A DNA stretch of 64,000 nucleotides from Methanolobus bombayensis. GTDB lineage: Archaea; Halobacteriota; Methanosarcinia; Methanosarcinales; Methanosarcinaceae. The position numbers and the translations under genes were made by a program. Position 1 is the stretch's first letter, and every line of letters starts with the position of its first letter. Below the pieces are notes generated by a model. The model saw only the letters and a program-made list of their open reading frames with translations. It had not been told where the DNA came from and searched no databases. The stretch covers positions 174,964-238,963 of the forward strand of contig NZ_JAGGKD010000006.1 in assembly GCF_017873415.1 (NCBI RefSeq), read 5' to 3'. This document shows, piece after piece, positions 8,473 to 17,635 of the stretch.

Positions 8473-9093
8473 TCATTCAGTAACTGTCATGTATGCTAGC
8501 ATTTTGTCCGAACTGATATCAAAAAGGATTATGCTGGTATCTGTTACAGAAGAATCTACTGTTCCCGGTTGAGTTACAGTTATCTGTTCACCATTGATCA
8601 TAAAAACACCGGAATTGATATCAATGACCATCTGATCGTCTATATTCAGTATCTCTCTGTTTTCAGTGAGGGGAGAATAGACATATGTATGTCCATGTGA
8701 TGAGATGATTAGTTTCACTCCTGATAGATCAATACCCTCACCTTCTTTTTGTTCAAGCAGGTATTTTCCTTCGGAAAGCGCAGAAGCCTGGAATTTCACA
8801 CTAGAGGCCGATTGTGGTTGTTCTTGTTCGATTGAATTCGTATTTTCGTTTGATTCATCTGACACCGCAAAGTCACTTTCAGATTCCTGGGTTTCCACTG
8901 TTTCCAATTCAGTTTGTTTTGTTGTCTGGTTGTCATTGCTGTTTATCTGAGTATTTTCATCTGCTTCCGGTTCAATCTGTTCAGGAGTCTGATTATTACT
9001 TTCTGTAATGTTGCCGGATTCTCCTACACAACCGGATATCGTGATCAACACGCTGATGATAATTATTAAAATTGCAGAAACATATGTCTTCAA
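8473..9093 (-). CDS. Putative secreted lipoprotein, Thr/Glu/Asn-rich linker
   Basis: The 206-residue protein has a signal peptide with lipobox (LITISGC), then a low-complexity Asn/Gln/Glu/Thr linker of about 75 residues, then a compact beta-rich C-terminal region (about 95-206) with no catalytic motif that I recognise. It is likely anchored on the outer face of the membrane. The gene is monocistronic. The linker is typical of methanogen surface proteins. Function unknown. Confidence 0.65.
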   Translation of the reverse strand: MKTYVSAILIIIISVLITISGCVGESGNITESNNQTPEQIEPEADENTQINSNDNQTTKQTELETVETQESESDFAVSDESNENTNSIEQEQPQSASSVKFQASALSEGKYLLEQKEGEGIDLSGVKLIISSHGHTYVYSPLTENREILNIDDQMVIDINSGVFMINGEQITVTQPGTVDSSVTDTSIILFDISSDKMLAYMTVTE

Positions 9094-9483
9094 TAAGATT
9101 CCCCCACCTTACTAGTCAATATTTTGTTGATTTGTATGCTATTTAATTGTTTCTTGTTGTTCTTTTATTGTATATCAAGAAGATGGCATATATCTTTTAG
9201 ATTCAATAAGAGAATATAGATAAAATATCAATGAATGTGCTTCATTAATAATATCCGGCAGATCTACTTGCCGATAATTTCCTTTAACCAATAAGCAGTT
9301 TCATTCACGGGGCTGGTGTGACAGGCAGTTTCCTATACCCTTATTAGGTCATATTAGGTCTGATTGCTTGTAATGATCATTCATTAGGCATTAGTTTATT
9401 TAGCATAACCAGTCGATTAATCGGAAAGTTTATGAATAAATAGGCTTTATTTTTTTATAATTACCTGATATGGAGGAAATAAT
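9094..9483. other. 390-base AT-rich intergenic region with no intact gene
   Basis: This interval holds the divergent promoters of the lipoprotein and the small membrane protein gene. A short tandem of ATTAGGTC units two bases apart lies near 9343-9360, and a 10-bp palindrome at 9414-9423. On the minus strand about 9265-9330 a short open stretch reads TACHTSPVNETAYWLKEI between stops; it could be a gene remnant but is too short to assign. Confidence 0.4.
9414..9423. promoter_or_regulatory. 10-bp palindrome CGATTAATCG, candidate operator
   Basis: A perfect palindrome about 25-35 bases upstream of a TATA-like TTTTTTATAATT stretch preceding the 97-residue membrane protein. Its place just upstream of the BRE/TATA region suits an activator or repressor site. 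No matching copy was noticed elsewhere in the window. Confidence 0.3.
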
Positions 9484-9777
9484 TTGAACAATGAAAATGT
9501 CATGCCACCTGAAAAATGGGGTTACATATGGGTTTTGCTTATCTTCTTCTTTGCATTCTCATATGTGGCTTTTATGCCCGAAGGTTTTCTTACAGCATTA
9601 CTTATGAGTATATTCGTAGCAGCGGTTGCAACTATGTGGTTGGCTCTTACACATCTCCTGTGGTTCACAGGCGGCATCCTGTACAAGATAATTGCTTTAA
9701 TAATCGGTGGACTTGTTGCTGTGCTGGTTGTTATTGTGATTCAGTTTGTTTATGAGAATGTGTCCTTGAAAATGTAA
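9484..9777 (+). CDS. Small three-TM membrane protein of unknown function
   Basis: The 97-residue protein has three hydrophobic segments (about 14-33, 36-58 and 65-90) and no charged catalytic residues. I use a TTG start because GGAGG lies seven bases upstream; the next in-frame ATG (9502) lacks a ribosome-binding site. The gene ends where the decayed accessory island begins. I do not recognise the family. Confidence 0.6.
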   Translation: MNNENVMPPEKWGYIWVLLIFFFAFSYVAFMPEGFLTALLMSIFVAAVATMWLALTHLLWFTGGILYKIIALIIGGLVAVLVVIVIQFVYENVSLKM

Positions 9778-9894
9778 GTACATTAAGGGCATCTGGAGAG
9801 ATACAGGAATAATAATTTCAAAATATCAATATTGGTATAAAAGTTATAATTATTGTTATAGTAGATAAACAAATGTCAGACATGAAACAACTGA

Positions 9895-10493
9895 TCCGAT
9901 ATGCAACAATGGCCCCCTTCTGTTCATAGTACTCAACCCTGGAGGTCCAGTATAAATGAAAACGCCATCCGCGTTGATGTTGCTCTTTTCAGAAAATCAA
10001 AAACCGGGTTGAGGTCAGGAATAAAGGCCGCCTGTATGGTGGATTATCTGTGAATTGCTCCGGTCCGGAATGTTTTCAGAGTGAAGGAATGAGGTTATAG
10101 CAGACATTTTCCATGATGCTGGTCTGGTTGAAAAATGGGGAACAGGTATTCGCAAGATACTTGCTGCTGAACCAGATACAAGTTTTCAAGAAGTAGGGGC
10201 ACAGTTTATTGTACCCTTCAAAAGATACGAATCAGGTATAATTGAAAACACAACAAGCTACACATCTTGTGAAAAGGTAGGTTATAGGGTCGGAGAAAAT
10301 CTCACCCTGAACCAGCAAAAGATTCTCGATCTTATCCTGTAAGACAATTCCATTTCCGCCAGATTGCTATCAGAATTAATTGGTATTTTCCAAAGAAAGA
10401 TAGAGACGAATATCGCTAGATTGAAGGAAAAATGTCTTCTCAGGTTGTAGGTTCAGCACGTGGTGGTTATTGGGAAGTTATTGATGGGGAATG
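9895..10493 (+). pseudogene. Decayed AlbA_2 / RecG-like HTH ATP-binding regulator gene
   Basis: No intact frame exists, but fragments in shifting frames recall the family often annotated as 'ATP-dependent DNA helicase RecG-related' or AlbA_2 regulators: NPGGPV near 9936, LYGGLSV near 10035, then from 10094 a run with IADIFHDAGLVEKWGTGI (the HATPase_c_4 motif), and a winged-helix end with LSELIGIFQRKIETNIARLK and LKEKCLLR. A TAA at 10340 and at least two frameshifts break it; the expected end SARGGYWEVI is only readable after a frame change near 10446. Such genes commonly accompany type I restriction loci, and hsdR starts about 110 bases downstream. The N-terminal DNA-binding part is missing. 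Confidence 0.7.
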
Positions 10494-10528
10494 AAAGAGA
10501 GTGTTTTTGTTTCTGTCTGCTAATTAAT

Positions 10529-10537
10529 TTTTTATAT
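10529..10537 (+). promoter_or_regulatory. TATA-like box for the hsdRMS operon
   Basis: TTTTTATAT lies about 70 bases upstream of the hsdR ATG in an AT-rich stretch, giving a predicted leader of about 40 nt. CAGGGAAC just before the start is the likely Shine-Dalgarno. Confidence 0.4.
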
Positions 10538-10602
10538 GCTAATTACATTTTTATCTATGAAGTATTTCATAAAGTATTCACATTGGGCTCAGGGAACAGA
10601 CA

Positions 10603-12891
10603 ATGACTGATATTGATAAACGAAGTCTTAGTGAAAGAGATATTTGTACTAAATATATCACTCCTGCAATCAAAAATGCCGGATGGAACGTCCATACACA
10701 GGTACGTGAAGAAGTTCAGCTTACTAATGGCAGGGTTATTGTCGATGGTCAAACTGTTTCCAGAGGCATGAAAAAGCGTGCTGATTATGTTCTTTATTAT
10801 AAGCCGAATATTCCGATAGCTATTGTAGAGGCAAAAAAGAACGAGTATGAAGTTGGAAAAGGAATGCAGCAGGCTCTGGAATATGCTCAGATGATGGACC
10901 TGCCATTTGTATTCAGCTCTAATGGTGATGCTTTTCTTTTCCATGATCTTTCAGGAAACTCAGATTTTGTAGAAAAGGAATTATTTTTGGATAGCTTTCC
11001 CTCTCCTGATGAGCTATGGGAGTCTTATTGTAAGTGGAAAGGTATAGACAATGTTGATCATAATCTGATCGATCAGGATTATTACAGTGATTTCACAGGC
11101 AAGGCTCCACGTTACTATCAACTAAATGCTATAAATAAAACTATTGAAGCCATATCAAAAGGACAGGACCGTATTCTGCTTGTGATGGCTACCGGTACCG
11201 GTAAAACATATACTGCTTTCCAGATTATATGGAGATTGTGGAAATCCAGAGCTAAAAAAAGGATTCTTTTCCTTGCTGACAGAAATATTCTTGTGGATCA
11301 GGCTAAGACCAATGATTTTAAGCCTTTTGAAAAGGCTATGACAAAAATAGAAAAACGTCAGGTGGATAAGTCTTATGAGATTTATCTTTCTCTTTATCAG
11401 GCTGTCACTGGCAGTGAAGAGGAAAAGAATATTTATAAACAGTTTTCACGGGATTTTTTTGACCTTGTTGTTGTGGATGAGTGTCATCGTGGAAGTGCTG
11501 ATGAAAATTCAGCATGGAGGGAGATACTTGAATATTTTGATTCCGCCACTCAGATTGGAATGACGGCTACTCCAAAGGAAACCAAGACCGTTTCAAATAT
11601 AGAGTATTTCGGAGAACCGATTTACACCTATTCACTGAAGCAGGGTATTGAGGATGGTTTTCTTGCTCCTTATAAGGTCATTCGTATTGATCTGGATAAA
11701 GATTTGCAGGGCTGGAGACCTGAAAGGGGGCAACTTGATAGATACGGCAGGGAGATTGAGGACCGCATATATAATCAGAAAGATTTTGACCGTGGAGTTG
11801 TTCTGGAAAAAAGAACTGAGATCATTGCCCGGAAGGTCACAGAGTTCCTTAAAGCTACCAATCGTTACGATAAAACCATTGTTTTCTGTGAGAACATTGA
11901 TCATGCTGAAAGAATGAGACAGGCTATTGTTAATGAGAATCCTGATCTTGTGGATGAAAGCAAATATGTTATGAGGATTACCGGTGACGATCAGGAAGCT
12001 AAGAAAGAGCTTGATAATTTCATAATGCCTGAAAACAAATATCCTGTTATTGCTACCACTTCAAAACTTCTGGGCACCGGAGTTGATGTTCAGACATGCA
12101 AACTGATCGTTCTTGATAAGAGAATTCAGTCAATGACGGAATTTAAGCAGATAATTGGACGTGGAACTCGTATCAATGAAGAATTTGATAAGCTGTTTTT
12201 CACTATTATGGATTTCAAAAAGGCCACGGAATTATTTGCTGACCCGGATTTTGATGGTGAGCCTGTCGACATCTTTGAAGGAAAAGCAGAATCGCCATTG
12301 AAACCGAATTTGCCGCATCAGAAGATAAAACCATACAGGGTTCCTGATGTGGGAGTTTCCATTGTAGCTGAAAGGGTTCAATATTATGGTCCCGATGGTA
12401 AGTTAATCACTGAATCTATCAAGGATTATACACGGAAAACATTGCGTGATGAATTTGATTCTCTTGATCTGTTTTTGAAATACTGGGCTGAAAGCAGTAA
12501 GAAGCTGGCAATTTTAAAGGAACTTGAAGATAAGGGGTTGATGCTGGATGCTCTTGCGGAGGAAGTTGGCAGGGAATACGATCCTTTTGACCTCATCTGC
12601 CATGTGGTGTTTGACCAGCCAGCACTTAGCCGCAGGGAAAGGGCAAGTAACGTTAAGAAAAACGGATATTTTGAGAAATACGGAAATGAAGCCCGTGCTG
12701 TTCTGGATGCCCTTCTGGATAAATATGCGGATGAGGGCATAAGGAATCTTGAAGATATGGATGTTCTGAGGGTGAAACCGTTGAATGATCTTGGAACTCC
12801 TATGGAGATTGTCAAACTGTTTGGTGGGAAGCAGAATTTTATTGATGCGGTTTCTGAAATGGAAACTCAATTATACATGGCTGAAGTTTAA
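10603..12891 (+). CDS. hsdR: Type I restriction enzyme R subunit (HsdR), EcoEI-like
   Basis: The 762-residue protein combines an N-terminal PD-(D/E)xK nuclease (RADYVLYY ... IAIVEAKK, about 62-85), a superfamily 2 motor with Walker A MATGTGKT (about 197), DECH box VVVDECHRG (about 288) and motif [11 protein letters not shown], a second RecA-like domain with [14 protein letters not shown] and [11 protein letters not shown] (motif VI), and a C-terminal domain binding the methylase. All key motifs are intact. HsdR translocates DNA and cleaves unmodified DNA when complexed with HsdM and HsdS. It is the first gene of hsdR-hsdM-hsdS, an order seen in the EcoEI-like families. Confidence 0.95.
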   Translation: MTDIDKRSLSERDICTKYITPAIKNAGWNVHTQVREEVQLTNGRVIVDGQTVSRGMKKRADYVLYYKPNIPIAIVEAKKNEYEVGKGMQQALEYAQMMDLPFVFSSNGDAFLFHDLSGNSDFVEKELFLDSFPSPDELWESYCKWKGIDNVDHNLIDQDYYSDFTGKAPRYYQLNAINKTIEAISKGQDRILLVMATGTGKTYTAFQIIWRLWKSRAKKRILFLADRNILVDQAKTNDFKPFEKAMTKIEKRQVDKSYEIYLSLYQAVTGSEEEKNIYKQFSRDFFDLVVVDECHRGSADENSAWREILEYFDSATQIGMTATPKETKTVSNIEYFGEPIYTYSLKQGIEDGFLAPYKVIRIDLDKDLQGWRPERGQLDRYGREIEDRIYNQKDFDRGVVLEKRTEIIARKVTEFLKATNRYDKTIVFCENIDHAERMRQAIVNENPDLVDESKYVMRITGDDQEAKKELDNFIMPENKYPVIATTSKLLGTGVDVQTCKLIVLDKRIQSMTEFKQIIGRGTRINEEFDKLFFTIMDFKKATELFADPDFDGEPVDIFEGKAESPLKPNLPHQKIKPYRVPDVGVSIVAERVQYYGPDGKLITESIKDYTRKTLRDEFDSLDLFLKYWAESSKKLAILKELEDKGLMLDALAEEVGREYDPFDLICHVVFDQPALSRRERASNVKKNGYFEKYGNEARAVLDALLDKYADEGIRNLEDMDVLRVKPLNDLGTPMEIVKLFGGKQNFIDAVSEMETQLYMAEV

Positions 12892-12923
12892 TGTAGAAGA
12901 AACCGCGGGATGAAGGTAAAACG

Positions 12924-14372
12924 ATGTCAATCAGTACCACTATTAAAAGTATTCAGGATATTATGAGGAAAGACGCTGGTGTGGATGGAGACGCACAGCG
13001 TATCAGTCAGTTAGTATGGATGATGTTCCTCAAGATTTTTGATGACAGGGAAGAAGAATATGAGTTGATGGAGGAGAGTTATGAGTCTCCTATCCCTGAG
13101 CGTCTGAGGTGGAGAAACTGGGCGAAGGACCCGGAGGGAATTACCGGAGAGGAACTGCTTGATTTTGTGAACAATGAACTTTTCAAGACGCTGAAAGAGC
13201 TTCATTTCACACCAGATTCTGACCCGCGCGGTTTTGTGGTGCGTGACGTTTTTGAGGATTCTTATAACTACATGAAGAACGGAACTCTGATACGTCAGGT
13301 TGTCAACAAGATTAACGAGATTGACTTTAACAGTTCCAAGGACAGGCATCTTTTCGGAGATGTGTACGAGAAGATTCTAAAGGACCTGCAAAGTGCCGGG
13401 AATGCTGGAGAGTTCTACACGCCTCGTGCTGTTACTGAGTTCATGGTGCAGATGGTTGACCCGAAAATAGGAGAGAGCATACTTGATCCTGCATGTGGAA
13501 CTGGTGGTTTTCTTACTTCTTCCATAGAACACCTGAAAAAGCAGGTTGAAACGGTTGAAGATGAGGATGCTCTGCAAAGTTCTATCCACGGTGTTGAGAA
13601 AAAGCCACTTCCGCACTTGTTATGTGTTACTAATATGATGCTTCATGGTGTTAAGAATCCTTCACAGATCAAGAGGGATAATTCCCTTGCCAGACCTCTG
13701 AGAGATTACAAGCCTTCTGACAGGGTGGATGTGATTATCACCAATCCGCCATTCGGAGGTACGGAGGAAGATGGAATTGAATCCGGTTTTCCGGGGTCTT
13801 ACCAGACGAGGGAAACTGCTGACCTTTTCCTTGTTCTTATCACTCATTTGCTCAAGAAAGACGGACGCGGTGCAATAGTCCTTCCTGATGGCACGCTGTT
13901 CGGTGAAGGTGTTAAGACCCGCATCAAGGAGAAACTGCTTGATGAGTGCAACCTGCACACGATTGTGCGTCTGCCAAACGGTGTTTTCAATCCCTACACC
14001 GGTATAAAGACAAACCTGCTCTTCTTCACAAAAGGTGAGCCAACCAAAGAGATATGGTACTACGAGCACCCATACCCTGATGGCTATAAGTCATATTCCA
14101 AGACCAAACCCATGCGAATACAGGAGTTCAAACCCGAAAAAGCATGGTGGCAAAATCGCGAGGAAAATGAGTTTGCCTGGAAGGTCACAATAGATGAGAT
14201 CAAAGCCAACAACTACAATCTCGATATCAAAAACCCCCACGTCACAGACATCGACCACGGCGACCCCGAAGAACTCCTTGCAGACTACAAAACCCTTCTC
14301 TCAGAGATCGAAGATACCCGCAACACCCTGAAATCAGAACTCATGACAGCCCTTGAGGGAAATAACGCATGA
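12924..14372 (+). CDS. hsdM: Type I DNA N6-adenine methyltransferase subunit (HsdM)
   Basis: This 482-residue protein has an N-terminal HsdM_N helical domain (IKSIQDIMRKDAGVDGDAQR) and an N6_Mtase domain with SAM motif LDPACGTGGFL (about 187) and the catalytic NPPF (about 274, in IITNPPFGG). It methylates adenine on both strands of the site chosen by HsdS. GAAGGT precedes the ATG and the stop overlaps the hsdS start (ATGA). The last 50 codons or so use C-ending codons far more than the rest of the gene, suggesting a mosaic origin. Confidence 0.96.
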   Translation: MSISTTIKSIQDIMRKDAGVDGDAQRISQLVWMMFLKIFDDREEEYELMEESYESPIPERLRWRNWAKDPEGITGEELLDFVNNELFKTLKELHFTPDSDPRGFVVRDVFEDSYNYMKNGTLIRQVVNKINEIDFNSSKDRHLFGDVYEKILKDLQSAGNAGEFYTPRAVTEFMVQMVDPKIGESILDPACGTGGFLTSSIEHLKKQVETVEDEDALQSSIHGVEKKPLPHLLCVTNMMLHGVKNPSQIKRDNSLARPLRDYKPSDRVDVIITNPPFGGTEEDGIESGFPGSYQTRETADLFLVLITHLLKKDGRGAIVLPDGTLFGEGVKTRIKEKLLDECNLHTIVRLPNGVFNPYTGIKTNLLFFTKGEPTKEIWYYEHPYPDGYKSYSKTKPMRIQEFKPEKAWWQNREENEFAWKVTIDEIKANNYNLDIKNPHVTDIDHGDPEELLADYKTLLSEIEDTRNTLKSELMTALEGNNA

Positions 14373-16024
14373 ACCCCAATTCCTTTTTTGAGAACTTTTT
14401 CCTACTAGCAGAAACCCCTAATGGCATCCAGAAGCTGCGTGAAATGATTCTGCAAATGGCAGTGCAGGGCAAACTTGTACCGCAGAATCCAGATGATGAG
14501 CCTGCGGAAGTTTTGCTGGAAAAGATAAGAAAGGAGAAGAAAATTAAGAAATCCAAGGAATCATCAGAAATTGATGTTCCATTTGATATTCCTGTAAATT
14601 GGCAGTGGTCTCTGCTTGATGATATTTCAGATAAGGTTCACTATGGATACACTGCTTCTGCGGATGAAACCATCAAGGATGTGAAGCTGCTTAGGATTAC
14701 TGACATACAAAACAATAAAGTAAATTGGGATACAGTTCCAGGTTGTCAAATCGAGAACGAAAAGATTGAATCTTACTCTTTATCAAATGGTGATTTACTC
14801 ATTGCTCGTACTGGTGGGACTATAGGCAAATCCTATTTGGTGGAACATATAACCATCTGCTCTGTTTTTGCTTCATATCTCATTCGTATAGTTCCTAGTT
14901 CTTTCATTTTACCTCGATACCTCAAGGTCTTCACAGAATCTCCACTTTACTGGAAACAATTATATTCAAAATGTTCAGGAACAGGTCAGCCAAATGTAAA
15001 TGGAACAGCTCTTCGCTCACTTGTTACTCCCCTTCCACCCCTCGAAGAACAAAAACGCATCGTAACCAAAGTCGACCAGCTCATGGAACTCTGCGACCAG
15101 CTTGAATTCCTGCAACAAAAGAAGCATGAAAGCCGCATTCATCTCAACAACGCTGCCCTCAACAAGATGCTGGATGCCGGAAGCCCGGAGGAGTTTGCAG
15201 ATAACTGGCGGCTTGTATGCGATAATTTCGGGTTGTTGTATGATAATCTGGAGAACGTGGAGAAATTGAGGCAGGCTATTTTGCAGCTTGCGGTGATGGG
15301 GAAGCTTGTGGAGCAGGATGATGGGGATGAACCTGCGGAGGTTTTGTTGGAGAAAATTGCAATTAAGAACAAAAATGAAAAAAACCTATTCTCTCCTAAA
15401 TCCAACGAATATCCATTTGAAATTCCTACCAGTTGGAAATGGGTTAAATTAAGTGATATTGTTGATTCCAGAGGTATCACTTATGGAATAGTCAAAATGG
15501 GTGCTGAAGATTCAAAAGGAGTTTTGGCTTTAAGGTGTAGTAATGTCAAATTTAGACGGCTTGATTTACACAATGTTAGGACAGTAACTACACAAATCTC
15601 CAATAAATACAAAAGAACAATCATTCAGGGTGGAGAGTTATTAATGACAATTAGGGGAACCTTGGGTGGTTGTGCAATTGCTCCAGAATATGTTAAAGGT
15701 TATAATATAGCTAGAGAAATTGCCTTAATTCCTTTAATCAAAGAAATTAATAATGAATATATGTTGAATGTAATTTCTTCGCCATATATACAAGAGTTTA
15801 ATGTTAGTAAAACTAGAGGAATTGCGTATAAAGGTTTGAACTTAAAAACATTAGCTGATTTTTTAATTCCTCTCCCACCTCTCGCAGAACAAAAACGCAT
15901 CGTAGCCAAAGTCGATCAGCTTATGGAACTCTGCTACCGGCTTGAATCTAACATACGGCAGGCGCAGGAGAATGGGGAGAGGTTGATGGAAGCGGCTGTG
16001 AGTGGGTTGCTGGGTGGTTCTTAA
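14369..16024 (+). CDS. hsdS: Type I restriction specificity subunit (HsdS) with two target-recognition domains
   Basis: The 551-residue protein has two target-recognition domains (about 70-225 and 345-510), each followed by a conserved helical spacer containing the shared PLPPL(E/A)EQKRIV element and VDQLMELC. Each half also opens with a repeated segment (QMAVQGKL... / QLAVMGKL... then DEPAEVLLEKI). The two TRDs differ, so the predicted site is asymmetric and bipartite. TRD2 is more AT-rich than the flanking spacers, as expected for exchanged TRDs. The start overlaps the hsdM stop. The DNA target cannot be read off. Confidence 0.94.
   Translation: MNPNSFFENFFLLAETPNGIQKLREMILQMAVQGKLVPQNPDDEPAEVLLEKIRKEKKIKKSKESSEIDVPFDIPVNWQWSLLDDISDKVHYGYTASADETIKDVKLLRITDIQNNKVNWDTVPGCQIENEKIESYSLSNGDLLIARTGGTIGKSYLVEHITICSVFASYLIRIVPSSFILPRYLKVFTESPLYWKQLYSKCSGTGQPNVNGTALRSLVTPLPPLEEQKRIVTKVDQLMELCDQLEFLQQKKHESRIHLNNAALNKMLDAGSPEEFADNWRLVCDNFGLLYDNLENVEKLRQAILQLAVMGKLVEQDDGDEPAEVLLEKIAIKNKNEKNLFSPKSNEYPFEIPTSWKWVKLSDIVDSRGITYGIVKMGAEDSKGVLALRCSNVKFRRLDLHNVRTVTTQISNKYKRTIIQGGELLMTIRGTLGGCAIAPEYVKGYNIAREIALIPLIKEINNEYMLNVISSPYIQEFNVSKTRGIAYKGLNLKTLADFLIPLPPLAEQKRIVAKVDQLMELCYRLESNIRQAQENGERLMEAAVSGLLGGS
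15031..15106 (+). repeat. Direct repeat copy 1 in hsdS (TRD1 spacer)
   Basis: About 76 bases encoding the first conserved spacer; the second copy lies exactly 840 bases downstream at 15871-15946 with only scattered mismatches. The high nucleotide identity exceeds what protein conservation requires and makes TRD swapping by homologous recombination possible. Confidence 0.8.
15871..15946 (+). repeat. Direct repeat copy 2 in hsdS (TRD2 spacer)
   Basis: Second copy of the spacer-coding repeat that begins at 15031. The shared core includes GAACAAAAACGCATCGTA. Recombination between the copies would delete or exchange a recognition domain. Confidence 0.8.
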
Positions 16025-16095
16025 AACTCCCAGCCTTCATTTGAATTAAAAAAGTACAGGTTCCGTAAGAGGAACGCTGTTAATAATGCCTGTTA

Positions 16096-16263
16096 TCAAA
16101 TATCTTTCATCAATTTCTGAGCAACTGCTTCTCCTGCTTCTTTTGGTTTATCCAATAATTGCTCAAACTGCTTTTTTTCGTAGGATTTGGGGAAATAATT
16201 CTTTTCAATTTCTGCTAAAGTCTTATAATTCCTTTTATTCTTTCCCACTTTCTTTCCCTCCAT
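16096..16263 (-). CDS. 55-residue Lys-rich protein overlapping the Ntn hydrolase gene
   Basis: The frame begins with an ATG inside the last codons of the Ntn hydrolase gene (29-base overlap, different frame) and encodes a 55-residue, strongly basic, probably helical protein (starts MEGKKVGKNKRNYK, ends AVAQKLMKDI). The repeated Lys/Glu heptad-like spacing suggests a helical hairpin. The overlap implies translational coupling to the hydrolase and a fixed partnership. I do not recognise the family. It could in principle be a chance frame, but the low-stop codon pattern, coupling and absence of any other gene in the 210-base gap favour a real gene. Confidence 0.55.
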   Translation of the reverse strand: MEGKKVGKNKRNYKTLAEIEKNYFPKSYEKKQFEQLLDKPKEAGEAVAQKLMKDI

Positions 16264-17542
16264 TGTATTTATTGATAAAGTATTGCGGATTTAATTCTGA
16301 TTTAAAGTAATGCTTCCTTTTTATCCAGATGAAGCCATCTCCTTTAGAAATTACAACAACATCTATAGGTCCGCCTACAGTTTCTGCATCTAATGAAATT
16401 TTCCTTTTAAATGAAGTCAGGTTCACAAGAGATTCTGCCATTGAAGCAAGTTCATCTTTCGGTAACACAGAAACAACATTCGTTATAGGACTCACATAGT
16501 GTTCTTGTTGTATTCCATTTAAACTGGAGACAAATCCTCCGATTATTCTTTCTACATGATTATCTAGTTCTTCCCGGTATTTATCTGTTTCAGAAGTATG
16601 CTGTTTTTTCTCTATAATAGTTTCTGTGAAATCTTTTAAAGAGTTATCTAAAAAAGATACGCTAAATTCAAACATTGAAGGATCAATTCCCCTCATGAAG
16701 ATATCCACCATTTCTCTTTGTGCAAACGGTGCAACAACACTATTATTTTCAAGAGAGATATTTTCATGACGCTCAACTTCATATTTTAGTTTGTTGCATA
16801 TTATGCACTCAATAAAAAAGGATTTGAAAGAAGGAAATATCTCTTCTTCTCCAAAACCTGCTACTACTATACCGGAATATGAGTTATTTTTAATCTCTGG
16901 AAACTTTGAAAATACCCAGGGAACAATTTCTTCCATTATTCCTATAGTTTCTTCATCAAGAGGAAACTCTTCAAAAACATCAGATATTATTTCTTTAATA
17001 CTTGATTCATATCTTTCAAGTATCATTTCTTCCAGATTGTCTGGAAATCCCGGACATTTGTGTGCTTCTTCCCACAATTCATATTGAGAGTCCACAATTT
17101 CTGTCATAAGATCCATAAGCACATCTTCATCAACAACTTCTTCCTCATTGATTTTCTTCTGAATCTCAGCGAAGAGCTCACCTTTGATTGAATTGAAATA
17201 AGCGTAAAGTTGAGCTTTAAACATTTGTTCCTGGATTTCTTGTGTAAAAAGCATTTCATTTTCATCTAAAAAATCAATGAAATCATCTGCGTACTCTTCC
17301 AGTGTATTGTATGTTTTATTTCCGTTCTTTGCCCTGTATATCTTGATGATAGTCTCCCAGGGAATCCCCATGAAACTCGCATTCCCATAAACCATTATGC
17401 CAACAGGACATTTATCCGACAATGAGAAAAGCTTGTTAGCAGATGCAAATATTTTGTCACGTGAAAAGCCAGAAATGGTGACAGCACTATCAGCAGCTAG
17501 TGCAATCGCATCTTTATTCATTATTACGATTTCAGAAGTCAT
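16235..17542 (-). CDS. Proteasome beta / HslV-like Ntn hydrolase (435 residues), unknown target
   Basis: The N-terminus MTSEIVIMNKDAIALAADSA lines up with mature proteasome beta subunits. After Met removal, Thr1 is N-terminal, Asp falls exactly at position 17 (AADSAVT) and Lys in NKLFSL at position 36 matches catalytic Lys33 with a three-residue insertion. VGIMVYGNASFMG resembles the Gly47 loop. Family knowledge: Ntn peptidases use Thr1 with Asp17 and Lys33; like HslV this protein lacks a propeptide and would be matured by methionine aminopeptidase. At 435 residues it is twice a beta subunit, with a Glu-rich insertion (about 75-215). It converges with hsdS and overlaps the 55-residue gene. 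Peptidase activity is inference. Confidence 0.72.
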   Translation of the reverse strand: MTSEIVIMNKDAIALAADSAVTISGFSRDKIFASANKLFSLSDKCPVGIMVYGNASFMGIPWETIIKIYRAKNGNKTYNTLEEYADDFIDFLDENEMLFTQEIQEQMFKAQLYAYFNSIKGELFAEIQKKINEEEVVDEDVLMDLMTEIVDSQYELWEEAHKCPGFPDNLEEMILERYESSIKEIISDVFEEFPLDEETIGIMEEIVPWVFSKFPEIKNNSYSGIVVAGFGEEEIFPSFKSFFIECIICNKLKYEVERHENISLENNSVVAPFAQREMVDIFMRGIDPSMFEFSVSFLDNSLKDFTETIIEKKQHTSETDKYREELDNHVERIIGGFVSSLNGIQQEHYVSPITNVVSVLPKDELASMAESLVNLTSFKRKISLDAETVGGPIDVVVISKGDGFIWIKRKHYFKSELNPQYFINKYNGGKESGKE

Positions 17543-17635
17543 TTTTACTCTACAGTTCTCTTAAATTATACAACTATATATGTTTTTTTTAATTACTCGC
17601 ATCAAAAGAAAAAAAAGTATGTTATTGATTTTCTA

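Noticed and set aside
9265..9330. Short minus-strand stretch TACHTSPVNETAYWLKEI between two stops
   Set aside because: Too short for assignment, and it may occur by chance; mentioned only in the intergenic note.
16086..16310. Plus-strand 74-codon frame opposite the Ntn hydrolase end
   Set aside because: It is the shadow of the minus-strand 55-residue gene and of the hydrolase C-terminus, and lacks a ribosome site.
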